In this document: one piece after another, positions 45,636 through 54,399 of the stretch
How positions within the stretch are numbered: the stretch's first letter is position 1
Layout: the number at the start of each line of letters is the position of its first letter
Origin: Bacteroidales bacterium 52_46
GTDB taxonomy: Bacteria; Bacteroidota; Bacteroidia; Bacteroidales; Muribaculaceae
Assembly: GCA_001915385.1 (NCBI GenBank)
Contig: MNQK01000028.1
Span: forward strand, 1-64,000
Direction of reading: 5' to 3'
DNA: 64,000 bases
Notes under the pieces: generated by a model
Databases searched by the model: none
Told to the model about the DNA's origin: nothing
Seen by the model: only the letters and a program-made list of their open reading frames with translations
Program-made: the position numbers and the translations under genes

Positions 45636-47252
45636 GTGGAAACAAAGTATATTTTTGTGACAGGCGGTGTAGTGTCGTCGTTAGGTAAAGGTATTATCTC
45701 GTCGTCGCTTGCCAACCTGCTTATCGCGCGCGGTTATCGTGTTACTATCCAGAAGTTTGACCCGTACATCAACATTGACCCGGGTACACTCAATCCCTAC
45801 GAGCACGGCGAATGCTACGTGACCGTCGACGGCCATGAGGCCGACCTCGACCTGGGGCACTACGAACGTTTCACCAACATACGCACCACGCGTGCCAACA
45901 ACGTGACCACCGGACGCATCTACCAGAGCGTCATCGACAAGGAGCGCCGCGGCGACTACCTCGGCAAGACGGTGCAGATTGTACCCCACATCACCGATGA
46001 AATCAAGCGCAACGTCAAGGCGCTCGGCAACACCGGCCAGTTTGATTTCGTGATTACGGAAATCGGCGGAACAGTAGGCGACATCGAGTCGCTACCGTTC
46101 ATTGAGAGCGTGCGCCAGCTGCGCTGGGAGCTCGGCTCCAACTGCGTGTGCGTGCATCTGACCTACGTGCCTTATATCGCGGCCGCCAAAGAGCTTAAGA
46201 CCAAGCCCACGCAGCACTCCGTAAAGCAGCTGCAGGAGGTCGGTATCCAGCCCGACATACTCGTGCTGCGCACCGAGCACCATATCTCAACCGAGATGCG
46301 CCGCAAAATCGCGCTTTTCTGTAATGTGGCGCCCGACGCTGTCATACAGTCGATGGACGTACCTACCATCTACCAGGTACCCATCATGATGCATGAGCAG
46401 CATCTCGACGAACTGGTGCTCAAACGTGTGGGGCTGCCTACCGACGGAGAGCCCGACATGAAGCCGTGGCTGCATTTCCTTGACAAACTCGCTTACGCCG
46501 AGAAGACAGTACGCATCGGTCTGGTAGGCAAGTATGTGGAGCTTCAGGACGCCTACAAGTCAATCAACGAATCGCTTTTTCAGGCAGCCACCTATAACGA
46601 CCGCAAACTCAAACTCGAATATATCCACTCGGAGAAACTCAACGAGAGCAATGTCGACGAGCGCCTGAAAGATCTTGACGGTGTAATCATTGCCCCGGGA
46701 TTCGGGCAACGAGGCATCGAGGGTAAGTTCGTGGCGCTGAAATGGTGCCGCGAGCACGATGTGCCTACATTCGGCATCTGCCTCGGCATGCAGTGCATGG
46801 TGATAGAGTTCGCCCGCGACGTGCTCGGACTCAACGACGCCAATTCCACCGAGATGGACCACGCCACTCCCTATAATGTCATCGACCTGATGGAGGAGCA
46901 GAAGAGCATCTCCAACATGGGCGGAACGATGCGACTCGGAGCATACGACTGTGTGCTCAAGGAAAATTCGCGTGCCGCACAGGCTTATGGCGCAACGAAG
47001 GTGAGCGAACGCCACCGTCACCGTTTCGAGTTCAACAACGACTACCGCGAGATGTTCGAGCAGGCCGGCATGAAGTGTGTGGGTGAAAATCCTGCCACAC
47101 ACCTTGTCGAAGTGGTCGAGATACCGGAGAAGCGCTGGTTTATCGGCACGCAGTACCATCCCGAGTATTCGTCGACGGTGCTTAATCCCAACCCGTTGTT
47201 CCTCAGCTTTATAAAGGCGGCTGTCGATTACAGCGAAGAGAAAAACAAGTAA
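45636..47252 (+). CDS. pyrG: CTP synthase
   Basis: Converts UTP to CTP with glutamine and ATP. 538 aa. It begins at a GTG codon (METKYIFVTGGVVSSLGKGI); no ATG fits. The amidoligase domain carries the ATP-site GGVVSSLGKG and EIGGTVGDIESLPF; the C-terminal class I glutaminase has FGICLGMQCMVIEFARDVLG (nucleophile Cys) and YHPEYSS (His/Glu). 22 bp before yidC. Confidence 0.97.
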   Translation: METKYIFVTGGVVSSLGKGIISSSLANLLIARGYRVTIQKFDPYINIDPGTLNPYEHGECYVTVDGHEADLDLGHYERFTNIRTTRANNVTTGRIYQSVIDKERRGDYLGKTVQIVPHITDEIKRNVKALGNTGQFDFVITEIGGTVGDIESLPFIESVRQLRWELGSNCVCVHLTYVPYIAAAKELKTKPTQHSVKQLQEVGIQPDILVLRTEHHISTEMRRKIALFCNVAPDAVIQSMDVPTIYQVPIMMHEQHLDELVLKRVGLPTDGEPDMKPWLHFLDKLAYAEKTVRIGLVGKYVELQDAYKSINESLFQAATYNDRKLKLEYIHSEKLNESNVDERLKDLDGVIIAPGFGQRGIEGKFVALKWCREHDVPTFGICLGMQCMVIEFARDVLGLNDANSTEMDHATPYNVIDLMEEQKSISNMGGTMRLGAYDCVLKENSRAAQAYGATKVSERHRHRFEFNNDYREMFEQAGMKCVGENPATHLVEVVEIPEKRWFIGTQYHPEYSSTVLNPNPLFLSFIKAAVDYSEEKNK

Positions 47253-47274
47253 AAACCAATAATACAACTTCCAC

Positions 47275-49377
47275 GTGAACAGTTCATTTAAAATAGTCCT
47301 TGTGGTCACGGCAGTGTTTTTCGGAATGATGCTGCTGATGCCAAAGAAAGATGACAGCACCAAGAAAGTAGAACAGCAGACAGAAACCGTGCAGGACAAC
47401 AGTCCGGTGACCATCTCAGACGCAGAGATGGCGCTTGTACCCTCGATAGTAAGGGAAATCGGCGTGCGCGACACCACCGGAGGCCGTGAGAGCTTCAGCT
47501 ATGTTACCGACAACGTGGCTCTCCGTGTGGCCGACGGCCGGCTCAGCGGTACGGTAAGCGTAGATTCATTTACCGTGGACATTGACAGCGCGTTCATACG
47601 TCATTTCCCCGTAGAGATGAATGTCACACAGCAGGATCTTGCCTATAATACACTTGTCAAGGAGGTGAAGGAGATAGGCGTCTACCGCAAGTTCGCGTCG
47701 CTGCGCAAAGCGACCTCCGCTGCCGACACTATAAGTATGCACAACGATGTGCTCGCCCTTGAGTTCGACCCCCGCGGCGGTATGATTTCCAGGGCCACGC
47801 TTCTTGATAAGAAATATCGCACGTTCTTCCCGTCGAAGGAGGACAAGAACAAGATTGACTCCGCCCAGGTGCAGGTGTTCAGCCCCGCCGACAAGGCGTC
47901 ATACTGGTTCAATATCTCATATAACAACAATGATATTTCCACCAGTCAGCTCTATTTCACTCCCAAGCAGGTGAATGACAGTGTGGTAGAGATGACGCTC
48001 GACCTCGGCGACGGCGCGCGCTGGGGCTACCGCTACACTCTCCCGCAGGGCGACAGCTACGTGGTGAGAATGGATGTGATACAGCAGAATACGCAGAACG
48101 TGCTGCCGCAGAACGCTACCCAGATGACGCTGTGCTGGAAGATGAACATGCCCCGTCTGGAGCGCGGCCTTACGTTCGAGGAGCGCAACTCGGGCATATA
48201 TTACCGCTACACCGGCGAGACTCCCGACAATATCAACGGCAACTCGTCGAAGGTGGAAAAACTGCAGCACACCGTGCAATGGCTTGCATTCAAGGACCAG
48301 TTCTTCTCTACAATCATGATACCCCGCAAGGGATTTATCTCGGGTACTGTCGAGCAGCAGGCATTCAAGGTGCAGCCCGATGCTACGCATATCAAGCTGC
48401 TTGCCGCCGATATGGAGGTTCCCTACAGCCCGTCGGAGGAAATCGGCGCCTCGATTGACATATTCATTGGCCCGAACCTCTATCCGTTGCTCAAAGGTAT
48501 CGATGACGAGCTGGCTTCGGACGATGGCCTGAGCCTCACCCGGGTGATACCTCTCGGCTGGTCGTGGCTGCGCTGGATTAACACGCTGATTGTTATTCCG
48601 GTGTTCACGTTCCTCAGCGGCTTCGTGTCGAACTACGGAATCATCATCCTGTTGCTGACCATATTCATCAAGCTGATAATCTTCCCCTTCACCTACAAGA
48701 GCTACCTGTCGCAGGCCAAGATGCGCCTGCTGGCTCCCGAAATCAAGGAAATCAACGACAAGTATCCCGGCAAGGAGAATGCGATGGTGCGCCAGCAGAA
48801 GACGATGGCGCTCTATTCGCGGGCCGGAGCAAGCCCGTTCTCGGGCTGTCTGCCGCTGTTGCTGCAGATGCCTATCCTCATCGCTATGTTCTCGTTCTTC
48901 CCCTCGTGTATCGAGCTTCGTGGACAGAGCTTCCTTTGGGTGCAGGACCTTGCGGCTCCCGACGTCATCTTCACGCTGCCGTTCTCCATACCGTTCTACG
49001 GTAAGGAGGTGAGCCTCTTCTGTTTGCTCATGACAGTCACCAACATCATCTATACACGTATCAACATGAAGAATCAGCCGTCATCGTCGTCGATGCCCGG
49101 CATGAAGTGGATGATGTACCTGATGCCCGTGATGTTCCTCTTCTTCTTCAACAGTTATCCCGCGGCACTGAGCTACTATTACTTCCTGTCGCTGTTGATT
49201 ACTATAATCCAGACATGGGTGTTCCGCCGTTGTGTCAACGAAGAGAAACTCCGCCGCAAGATGGCCGAGAACGCAGCCAAGCCGAAAAAGAAATCGGGCT
49301 TCATGGCACGTCTGGAGGAAGCGCAGCGCAAGCAGCAGGCCGCCCTGCGCGAGCAGCAGAAAGGCCGCCGCAGGTAG
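47275..49377 (+). CDS. yidC: Membrane protein insertase YidC
   Basis: Inserts and folds inner-membrane proteins. 700 aa, start codon GTG. The N-terminal anchor (SFKIVLVVTAVFFGMMLLM) and a large periplasmic P1 domain (about 60-410) precede the conserved core: SNYGIIILLLTIFIKLIIFPFTYKSYLSQAKM, then SPFSGCLPLLLQMPILIAMFSFF and PAALSYYYFLSLLITIIQTWVFRR, with a basic Lys/Arg-rich C-terminal tail that can bind ribosomes. It is slightly long because of P1, as is normal in Bacteroidetes. Confidence 0.97.
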   Translation: MNSSFKIVLVVTAVFFGMMLLMPKKDDSTKKVEQQTETVQDNSPVTISDAEMALVPSIVREIGVRDTTGGRESFSYVTDNVALRVADGRLSGTVSVDSFTVDIDSAFIRHFPVEMNVTQQDLAYNTLVKEVKEIGVYRKFASLRKATSAADTISMHNDVLALEFDPRGGMISRATLLDKKYRTFFPSKEDKNKIDSAQVQVFSPADKASYWFNISYNNNDISTSQLYFTPKQVNDSVVEMTLDLGDGARWGYRYTLPQGDSYVVRMDVIQQNTQNVLPQNATQMTLCWKMNMPRLERGLTFEERNSGIYYRYTGETPDNINGNSSKVEKLQHTVQWLAFKDQFFSTIMIPRKGFISGTVEQQAFKVQPDATHIKLLAADMEVPYSPSEEIGASIDIFIGPNLYPLLKGIDDELASDDGLSLTRVIPLGWSWLRWINTLIVIPVFTFLSGFVSNYGIIILLLTIFIKLIIFPFTYKSYLSQAKMRLLAPEIKEINDKYPGKENAMVRQQKTMALYSRAGASPFSGCLPLLLQMPILIAMFSFFPSCIELRGQSFLWVQDLAAPDVIFTLPFSIPFYGKEVSLFCLLMTVTNIIYTRINMKNQPSSSSMPGMKWMMYLMPVMFLFFFNSYPAALSYYYFLSLLITIIQTWVFRRCVNEEKLRRKMAENAAKPKKKSGFMARLEEAQRKQQAALREQQKGRRR

Positions 49378-49383
49378 GCAATT

Positions 49384-49445
49384 CATAATTCATAATGCAT
49401 AATTCATAATTATTGCTGAGCAAGTGCTTAAGCGATGACATAATT
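49384..49445. repeat. Heptamer array plus 41-nt dispersed module
   Basis: CATAATT, CATAATG, CATAATT, CATAATT in 7-bp register, running into a module (CATAATT then a TTGCTGNGCAAG core and AAGCGATGACATAATT). The module recurs at 55215-55255 with only a few changes. Confidence 0.75.
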
Positions 49446-49530
49446 GGAATTTGGCGGGGAGGTATTTAATGGCAGGCTATGGCAGGTTGCATTGATGCCG
49501 CTTCACTGATTGCTGAAATTAGAATTTTAA

Positions 49531-49572
49531 GCGCTGATAGTGGGAACAATTTCCACTGTCAGCGTTTTTTTT
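49531..49572 (+). terminator. Rho-independent terminator
   Basis: CGCTGATAGTGG pairs with CCACTGTCAGCG (one mismatch) and is followed by eight T. It ends the pyrG-yidC transcript. Confidence 0.85.
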
Positions 49573-49605
49573 ATAAAAAAACAGTAATTGTTTTCAAAAA
49601 ATTCA

Positions 49606-49613
49606 TATCTTTG
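49606..49613 (+). promoter_or_regulatory. Putative -7 box of the LpxA-like gene
   Basis: TATCTTTG with a TTG 15 bp upstream (49588-49590); the spacing is short, but the -7 box is a full match. Confidence 0.5.
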
Positions 49614-49704
49614 AATTGATGCTTGCCGATGCAGGCTCAACCGTATGTTCTTACCTTGATATTATCTATTATTATTCTTACCTTAAAAATAAAATTAAAG
49701 AAAT

Positions 49705-50499
49705 ATGAAAGCCATGATTAGTCCGTTAGCCCATGTAGATGTTTCAGCCAAAATCGGCGAGAACGTCACAATTCATCCGTTTGCCTATATAGATAAAGAT
49801 GTAGTGATAGGCGACGGTTGCGAGATAATGCCATACGCGAGCGTGATGAACGGTACGCGTATGGGCTGCCGCAACAAAGTGTATCAGGGCGCCGTTGTAG
49901 GTGCCGACCCTCAGGATTTCAGATGGAAAGGAGCTGAGGCTCATTGCGTCATCGGCGATGACAATGTGATACGTGAGCATGTGATCATCAACCGCGGCTT
50001 TGAGTCGCCGGAGGGAACCGTCATAGGTGATTTCAATTTCATCATGGCAAACAGCCATGTAGGACATGATTGCAAGCTTGACGGCAAAAGCGTGCTCGGC
50101 AACGGCGTCACCATGGCCGGCAACGTGCACGTGGGCGCCAATGTCATCCTGTCGTCAAATACGATATTCCACGAGGATTCGAGAGTGGGCGACTGGGTAC
50201 TTGTCAAAGGCGGCTGCCGCATCTCGGGCAATGTACCTCCCTTTATCATCGTGGCACACAATCCGGTAGCTTATTTCGGGGTGAATGCATACGTGATGCG
50301 CAAACACGGTTATACCAACGACCAGATTGACGATATTGCCAAAGCCTACCGCCATGTCTATCAGTCGGGCACGTCGGTATTCAACGCGCTCAAGCGTATA
50401 GAAGCCGACGTCGATCCGTCGGCCGACCGCGACGCCATCACCGACTTCATCCGTCAGGCCAACATGCAGATAGTGGCCGTACCCGTGGAGCTGGAATAA
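49705..50499 (+). CDS. lpxA: LpxA-like UDP-GlcNAc O-acyltransferase
   Basis: 264 aa left-handed beta-helix protein built on hexapeptide repeats, followed by a helical C-terminus (about 195-255). The likely catalytic His121 sits in MANSHVGHDCKLDG, the position of LpxA His125. LpxA transfers a hydroxyacyl chain from ACP to UDP-GlcNAc as the first lipid A step. Oddities: it is not beside lpxD/lpxC, and the strand usually reading HQxxxVG reads HEDSRVG here. It could be the only LpxA or a second paralogue with another chain or sugar preference. Confidence 0.75.
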   Translation: MKAMISPLAHVDVSAKIGENVTIHPFAYIDKDVVIGDGCEIMPYASVMNGTRMGCRNKVYQGAVVGADPQDFRWKGAEAHCVIGDDNVIREHVIINRGFESPEGTVIGDFNFIMANSHVGHDCKLDGKSVLGNGVTMAGNVHVGANVILSSNTIFHEDSRVGDWVLVKGGCRISGNVPPFIIVAHNPVAYFGVNAYVMRKHGYTNDQIDDIAKAYRHVYQSGTSVFNALKRIEADVDPSADRDAITDFIRQANMQIVAVPVELE

Positions 50500-50561
50500 T
50501 GCAGACGGGCATACTGTTTGGTGATGCCATGTCGGGTGCGCCTGCATCAAAATTTCGAATT

Positions 50562-50638
50562 CCGCGGTTGAAAACCGCGGCTACTAAGCCTTATGATTTC
50601 ATAATCAAGCCGATAGTGGCCGCGGTTTTTAACCGCGG
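50562..50638. repeat. BIME-like inverted repeat, copy E
   Basis: Arms 50562-50586 and 50614-50638 of the CCGCGG family; the right arm's GTAG foot has changed to GTGG. Confidence 0.8.
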
Positions 50639-50701
50639 TCTAATAAATCGGATTTTGATGCACTGTCCGCGCTATGTGTCAGCATTATGCCATTCGGGCG
50701 C

Positions 50702-50761
50702 GGACGCGATAAATCGCGTCCCAATGCTGTTTGCTTAGGCTCTAAGCGTCCGGAGGACGCT
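50702..50761. repeat. Two palindromic hairpins (GGACGCGAT and AGCGTCCGG types)
   Basis: GGACGCGAT...ATCGCGTCC (50702-50721, one central mismatch relative to the 31015 copy) and AGCGTCCGGAGGACGCT (50745-50761), which is the core also present in the next element. Confidence 0.65.
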
Positions 50762-50774
50762 GATTATTCGTAAC

Positions 50775-50810
50775 CCCGTATGCCAGAGTGAAACGGAGGC
50801 ATGCGGGGAA
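50775..50810. repeat. Imperfect hairpin CCGTATGCC / GGCATGCGG
   Basis: A 9-bp stem with one G-T pair and a loop of about 14 nt. Confidence 0.5.
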
Positions 50811-50827
50811 TAATGAATATGTAGCCG

Positions 50828-50916
50828 TGGCGTCCGGAGGACGCCGATTTACTTAGCTACCAGCAGTCTATTATAATATAAATAGTGTGATGTAAATCGG
50901 CGTCCTCCGGACGCCA
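50828..50916. repeat. BIME-like inverted repeat of the GGCGTCC family
   Basis: Perfect 25-nt arms (50828-50852 and 50892-50916), each containing the hairpin GGCGTCC / GGACGCC, separated by 39 AT-rich nt. GTAG lies 4 nt outside the left arm. Confidence 0.8.
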
Positions 50917-50981
50917 CTCCCCGTATGATAGCTTTCCACGCACGCCTTCGCAAGCTTCGGCGTACGTGGTTACGCATAATC

Positions 50982-51038
50982 GACGTCCTGACGGACGTCA
51001 CGCCCTTATGTAAGCAGCATCGAATCGCGTCCCTACAC
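50982..51038. repeat. Further hairpin fragments (GACGTCC type and ATCGCGTCCCTAC end)
   Basis: GACGTCC and GGACGTC around a 4-nt loop (50982-50999), then a half-copy ending CGCGTCCCTAC (about 51025-51035), which is the right half of the REP seen at 31015. Confidence 0.5.
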
Positions 51039-51088
51039 CAGGATGCGGGCTTATGACAATTTATTTTAAAGAAAAAAATCCTTAATCA

Positions 51089-51120
51089 TTTGCGGGAGAG
51101 ATGAAAAAAAGTTAATTTTG
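51089..51120 (+). promoter_or_regulatory. Putative promoter of the sdh/frd operon
   Basis: TTTG (51089-51092) and TAATTTTG (51113-51120) with 20 bp between. The leader to the sdhC ATG is about 135 nt. Confidence 0.55.
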
Positions 51121-51260
51121 TAACGCAAAATATCATGACACTTCGGGGCGGTATGCGCGAACATATCGTAAGTGAACGATAAACGATTGCAAACCAAAAC
51201 AATAGCTTTGCTTATACAAGTAAATCAATCTATTAATAATCCAAAATCCTCTAAACTTCT

Positions 51261-52328
51261 ATGTGGTTAACAAGCTCATCAATAGGACGGAAGTTTGTCA
51301 TGGCTCTGACCGGCGCTTTCCTAATCCTGTTTGTTACATTTCACGTGTTGATGAATGGAGTGGCTTTGTTCTGGCCGACAGCCTACAACGCTGTATGTGA
51401 ATTCCTCGGCGCCAACTGGTATGCCCTTATCGGTACTGCCATCCTGGCCGGCGGTTTCATACTCCACATCCTCTACGCATTGTGGCTTACCTACGAGAAC
51501 CGCCGTGCCCGCGGCAACGACCGCTATGCCGTGACCTCGCGTCCCAAGCAGGTGGAATGGTCGTCGAAGAACATGCTCGTTCTCGGTATCGTGGTAGTAT
51601 GTTTCCTTATCGTGCACCTTATCCAGTTCTGGGCCAAGATGCAGCTCCCCGAAGTGCTCGGTCTTGAAGGTGAATATCCCGGAGCAGCCGGTACGCTCTT
51701 CATTCAGCAGGCATTCAGCTGTCCCGTCACCCTGATTGTCTATCTCATCGGTTTCGCAGCCCTGTGGTTCCACATGACCCACGGCTTCTGGTCGATGTGC
51801 CAGTCGTCGGGCCTCAACAACGGCATTTGGCTCAACCGTCTGAAAAACATCGGTTGCGTATGGGCTACCGTCGTAGTTCTCCTTTTTGCCGTTGAGGCGA
51901 TAGTGTTTACCGTACAGGCCAAGAAGAACTATTACACGACCAATCCCGCTCTTATCGAGCAGTATTACGAGATGGCTCCCGCATGCAATTGCGAAGGCTG
52001 TGAAGGTTGCGAAAGCTGCGACGAGTGCGGTTGCGCTACAGGCGAATGCATCGAGTCATGCGCACGCTGCTCCACTATCGCCAAGATAGCTGCCGCCTGC
52101 AACACAGGATGCGGCACTCCCTGCAACAAGGCTGCCGGCTGCACCAAAAACGGCGTCTGCCCCGAAGGCAATGGCTGTGACAAGGCCGCATGCGGCGAAT
52201 GCACCGCTGACTGTCAGAAGGCTTGCTCCAACGGAGCTGAATGTGCCAATGCAGGACAGTGCGAAGGCGATTGCCCCCGCAACACTGCCTCTTCAGTGAG
52301 CGATAACTTTAACGAAGGAACATTTTAA
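51261..52328 (+). CDS. sdhC: Succinate dehydrogenase/fumarate reductase cytochrome b subunit with a Cys-rich tail
   Basis: Membrane anchor and quinone/heme subunit of respiratory complex II. Residues 1-235 form about five transmembrane helices with the expected heme His residues (FVTFHVLMNG, FILHILYALW, FLIVHLIQFW, LWFHMTHGFW), as in diheme Wolinella-type fumarate reductases. Unusual: residues 242-338 hold 23 Cys (CxxC steps at 244-256, 267-270 and 311-314), with a Cys-poor helix-like break at 271-279. The family normally ends about 225-255 aa. The frame runs without fault to a stop 10 bp before sdhA, so the tail is coding. It may bind metal or Fe-S, or form disulfides, depending on which side of the membrane it lies. 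Confidence 0.93.
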   Translation: MWLTSSSIGRKFVMALTGAFLILFVTFHVLMNGVALFWPTAYNAVCEFLGANWYALIGTAILAGGFILHILYALWLTYENRRARGNDRYAVTSRPKQVEWSSKNMLVLGIVVVCFLIVHLIQFWAKMQLPEVLGLEGEYPGAAGTLFIQQAFSCPVTLIVYLIGFAALWFHMTHGFWSMCQSSGLNNGIWLNRLKNIGCVWATVVVLLFAVEAIVFTVQAKKNYYTTNPALIEQYYEMAPACNCEGCEGCESCDECGCATGECIESCARCSTIAKIAAACNTGCGTPCNKAAGCTKNGVCPEGNGCDKAACGECTADCQKACSNGAECANAGQCEGDCPRNTASSVSDNFNEGTF

Positions 52329-52338
52329 TTAATCAGTT

Positions 52339-54366
52339 ATGGCAGATATTAAAAATCTCGAAGGGATGATTGACTCGACACCAATCATGAAAGATTTCGC
52401 CGACATCGAATCGGCTGCCCTCCCCGAATATCAGATTGACTCAAAGATACCCGAAGGTCCCGTAGCTGAGAAGTGGACCAACTATAAAGCACATCAGAAA
52501 CTCGTCAACCCCGCCAACAAACGTAACCTCGACGTAATCGTGGTAGGTACGGGTCTTGCCGGCGCATCGGCCGCATCGACACTCGGCGAAATGGGTTTCA
52601 ACGTGCTCAATTTCTGCATCCAGGATTCACCCCGTCGCGCGCACTCTATCGCAGCACAGGGCGGTATCAACGCAGCCAAGAATTATCAGAACGACGGTGA
52701 CTCCGTTTACCGCCTTTTCTACGACACCGTAAAGGGCGGCGACTTCCGTTCACGCGAAGCCAACGTATACCGTCTTGCCGAAGTGTCAAACAATATCATC
52801 GACCAGTGCGTGCAGCAGGGTGTGCCTTTCGCACGTGAATACGGCGGCCTTCTGGCCAACCGTTCGTTCGGCGGCGCGCAGGTGTCACGTACATTTTATG
52901 CCAAAGGCCAGACCGGCCAGCAGCTCCTTCTCGGCGCATACGCTTCGCTCAACCGCCAGATTCAGAAAGGCACCGTGAAGTCGTACAACCGCCGCGAGAT
53001 GCTCGACCTCGTCATCATCGACGGACGTGCACGCGGTATCATCGTGCGCAACCTCGTCACCGGTAAGCTCGAACGCTATGCCGCACACGCAGTGGTGCTC
53101 GCTACCGGAGGCTACGGCCGTACATTCTTCCTCTCGACCAACGCCATGGGCTGCAACGGCTCGGCCGCAATCCAGGCATTCAAGAAAGGCGCCTACCTCT
53201 CCAACCTCGCTTTCACTCAGATTCACCCCACATGTATCCCCGTGCACGGCGAAGACCAGTCGAAGCTGACACTTATGTCGGAGTCGCTTCGTAACGACGG
53301 CCGTATCTGGGTGCCCAAGAAGAAAGAGGATGCCGAGGCTATCCGCGCAGGCAAACTCAAACCCACCGACATCCCCGACGAGGACCGCGACTTCTACCTC
53401 GAACGCCGCTATCCCGCATTCGGTAATCTTTGCCCCCGTGACATCGCTTCGCGTGCGGCCAAGGAGCGTTGCGACGCCGGCTACGGTGTAGGTACGGGCA
53501 ATGCCGTATATCTCGACTTCAAATATGCCATCGAACGTCTGGGTGCCGATGTAGTGCGTGACCGCTACGGCAACCTCTTCGACATGTACCAGATGATTTC
53601 CGATGACAACCCCTACGAGACCCCGATGCAGATATTCCCCGCCAGCCACTATACAATGGGCGGTATCTGGGTTGACTACGAGCTGCAGACCTCAATCAAG
53701 GGTCTTTTCGCCATCGGCGAGTGCAACTTCTCTGACCACGGTGCCAACCGTCTGGGTGCTTCGGCGCTCATGCAGGGTCTTGCCGACGGTTACTTCGTGC
53801 TTCCCTACACGCTTCAGAATTATCTCAGCGACCAGATTAAGGTGCCCCACTTCAAGACCAACACTCCCGAGTTCGCGAAGGCAGAGGCTGATGTCAAGGC
53901 TCGTATCGAGAAGCTGATGAACATCAAGGGTACCAAGTCGCCCGACGAAATCCACAAGCGTCTCGGTCATGTGATGTGGAACCTCGTAGGTATGGGACGT
54001 ACGCTCCAGAGCCTTGTGAAAGCCACCAAGGAAATCGAAGAGGTACGCAAGGAGTTCTACAGCGACCTGCGCATCGTAGGTTCGGCCGACGACCTCAATA
54101 CCGAGCTTGAAAAGGCACTCCGTCTCGAAGACTTCCTCGTGATGGCCAAGATGATGGCTATCGACGCCCTCAACCGTAACGAATCATGCGGCGCACACTT
54201 CCGCGAGGAGTATCAGACTGCCGACGGTGAGGCTGCCCGTAACGATAAGGACTACATGTATGTGAGCTGCTGGAAATATACCGGCGACAACGAGAAGCCC
54301 GTGCTCCTCAAGGAGCCCCTCAAATACGAGGCAATCCAGGTACAGACACGTAACTACAAATCGTAA
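52339..54366 (+). CDS. sdhA: Succinate dehydrogenase/fumarate reductase flavoprotein subunit
   Basis: 675 aa, with the covalent FAD site in HSIAAQGGINAAKNY (His about 101), the nucleotide-binding GTGLAGASAASTLGE, and the active-site HPTCIPVHGED with GECNFSDHGANRLGASALMQG. It is the long form with about 40 extra N-terminal residues before the FAD domain, as in Bacteroidetes. In anaerobic gut members this complex mostly reduces fumarate to succinate with menaquinol; direction is inferred. 10 bp after sdhC, 33 bp before sdhB. Confidence 0.96.
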   Translation: MADIKNLEGMIDSTPIMKDFADIESAALPEYQIDSKIPEGPVAEKWTNYKAHQKLVNPANKRNLDVIVVGTGLAGASAASTLGEMGFNVLNFCIQDSPRRAHSIAAQGGINAAKNYQNDGDSVYRLFYDTVKGGDFRSREANVYRLAEVSNNIIDQCVQQGVPFAREYGGLLANRSFGGAQVSRTFYAKGQTGQQLLLGAYASLNRQIQKGTVKSYNRREMLDLVIIDGRARGIIVRNLVTGKLERYAAHAVVLATGGYGRTFFLSTNAMGCNGSAAIQAFKKGAYLSNLAFTQIHPTCIPVHGEDQSKLTLMSESLRNDGRIWVPKKKEDAEAIRAGKLKPTDIPDEDRDFYLERRYPAFGNLCPRDIASRAAKERCDAGYGVGTGNAVYLDFKYAIERLGADVVRDRYGNLFDMYQMISDDNPYETPMQIFPASHYTMGGIWVDYELQTSIKGLFAIGECNFSDHGANRLGASALMQGLADGYFVLPYTLQNYLSDQIKVPHFKTNTPEFAKAEADVKARIEKLMNIKGTKSPDEIHKRLGHVMWNLVGMGRTLQSLVKATKEIEEVRKEFYSDLRIVGSADDLNTELEKALRLEDFLVMAKMMAIDALNRNESCGAHFREEYQTADGEAARNDKDYMYVSCWKYTGDNEKPVLLKEPLKYEAIQVQTRNYKS

Positions 54367-54399
54367 TCGTAAACGTCAAACTTATAAGATATTACAACA

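Larger units (their letters stand above)
49378..49704. other. Intergenic region after yidC
   Basis: 327 bp without a gene. In order: a heptamer array (CATAATT units, 49384-49411), a dispersed 41-nt module (49405-49445) also found at 55215-55255, a terminator (49531-49572) and a promoter for the LpxA-like gene (-7 TATCTTTG, 49606-49613). Confidence 0.7.
50500..51260. other. REP-dense intergenic region before sdhC
   Basis: 761 bp without a supported gene. It contains BIME copy E and at least six further hairpins or palindromes of different families within about 450 bp, listed separately. The last 200 bp are AT-rich and hold the sdh promoter (51089-51120). Confidence 0.7.

Noticed and set aside
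50828..50916. Insertion sequence ends
   Set aside because: Perfect inverted arms are only 39 bp apart and enclose no coding sequence; a BIME fits better.
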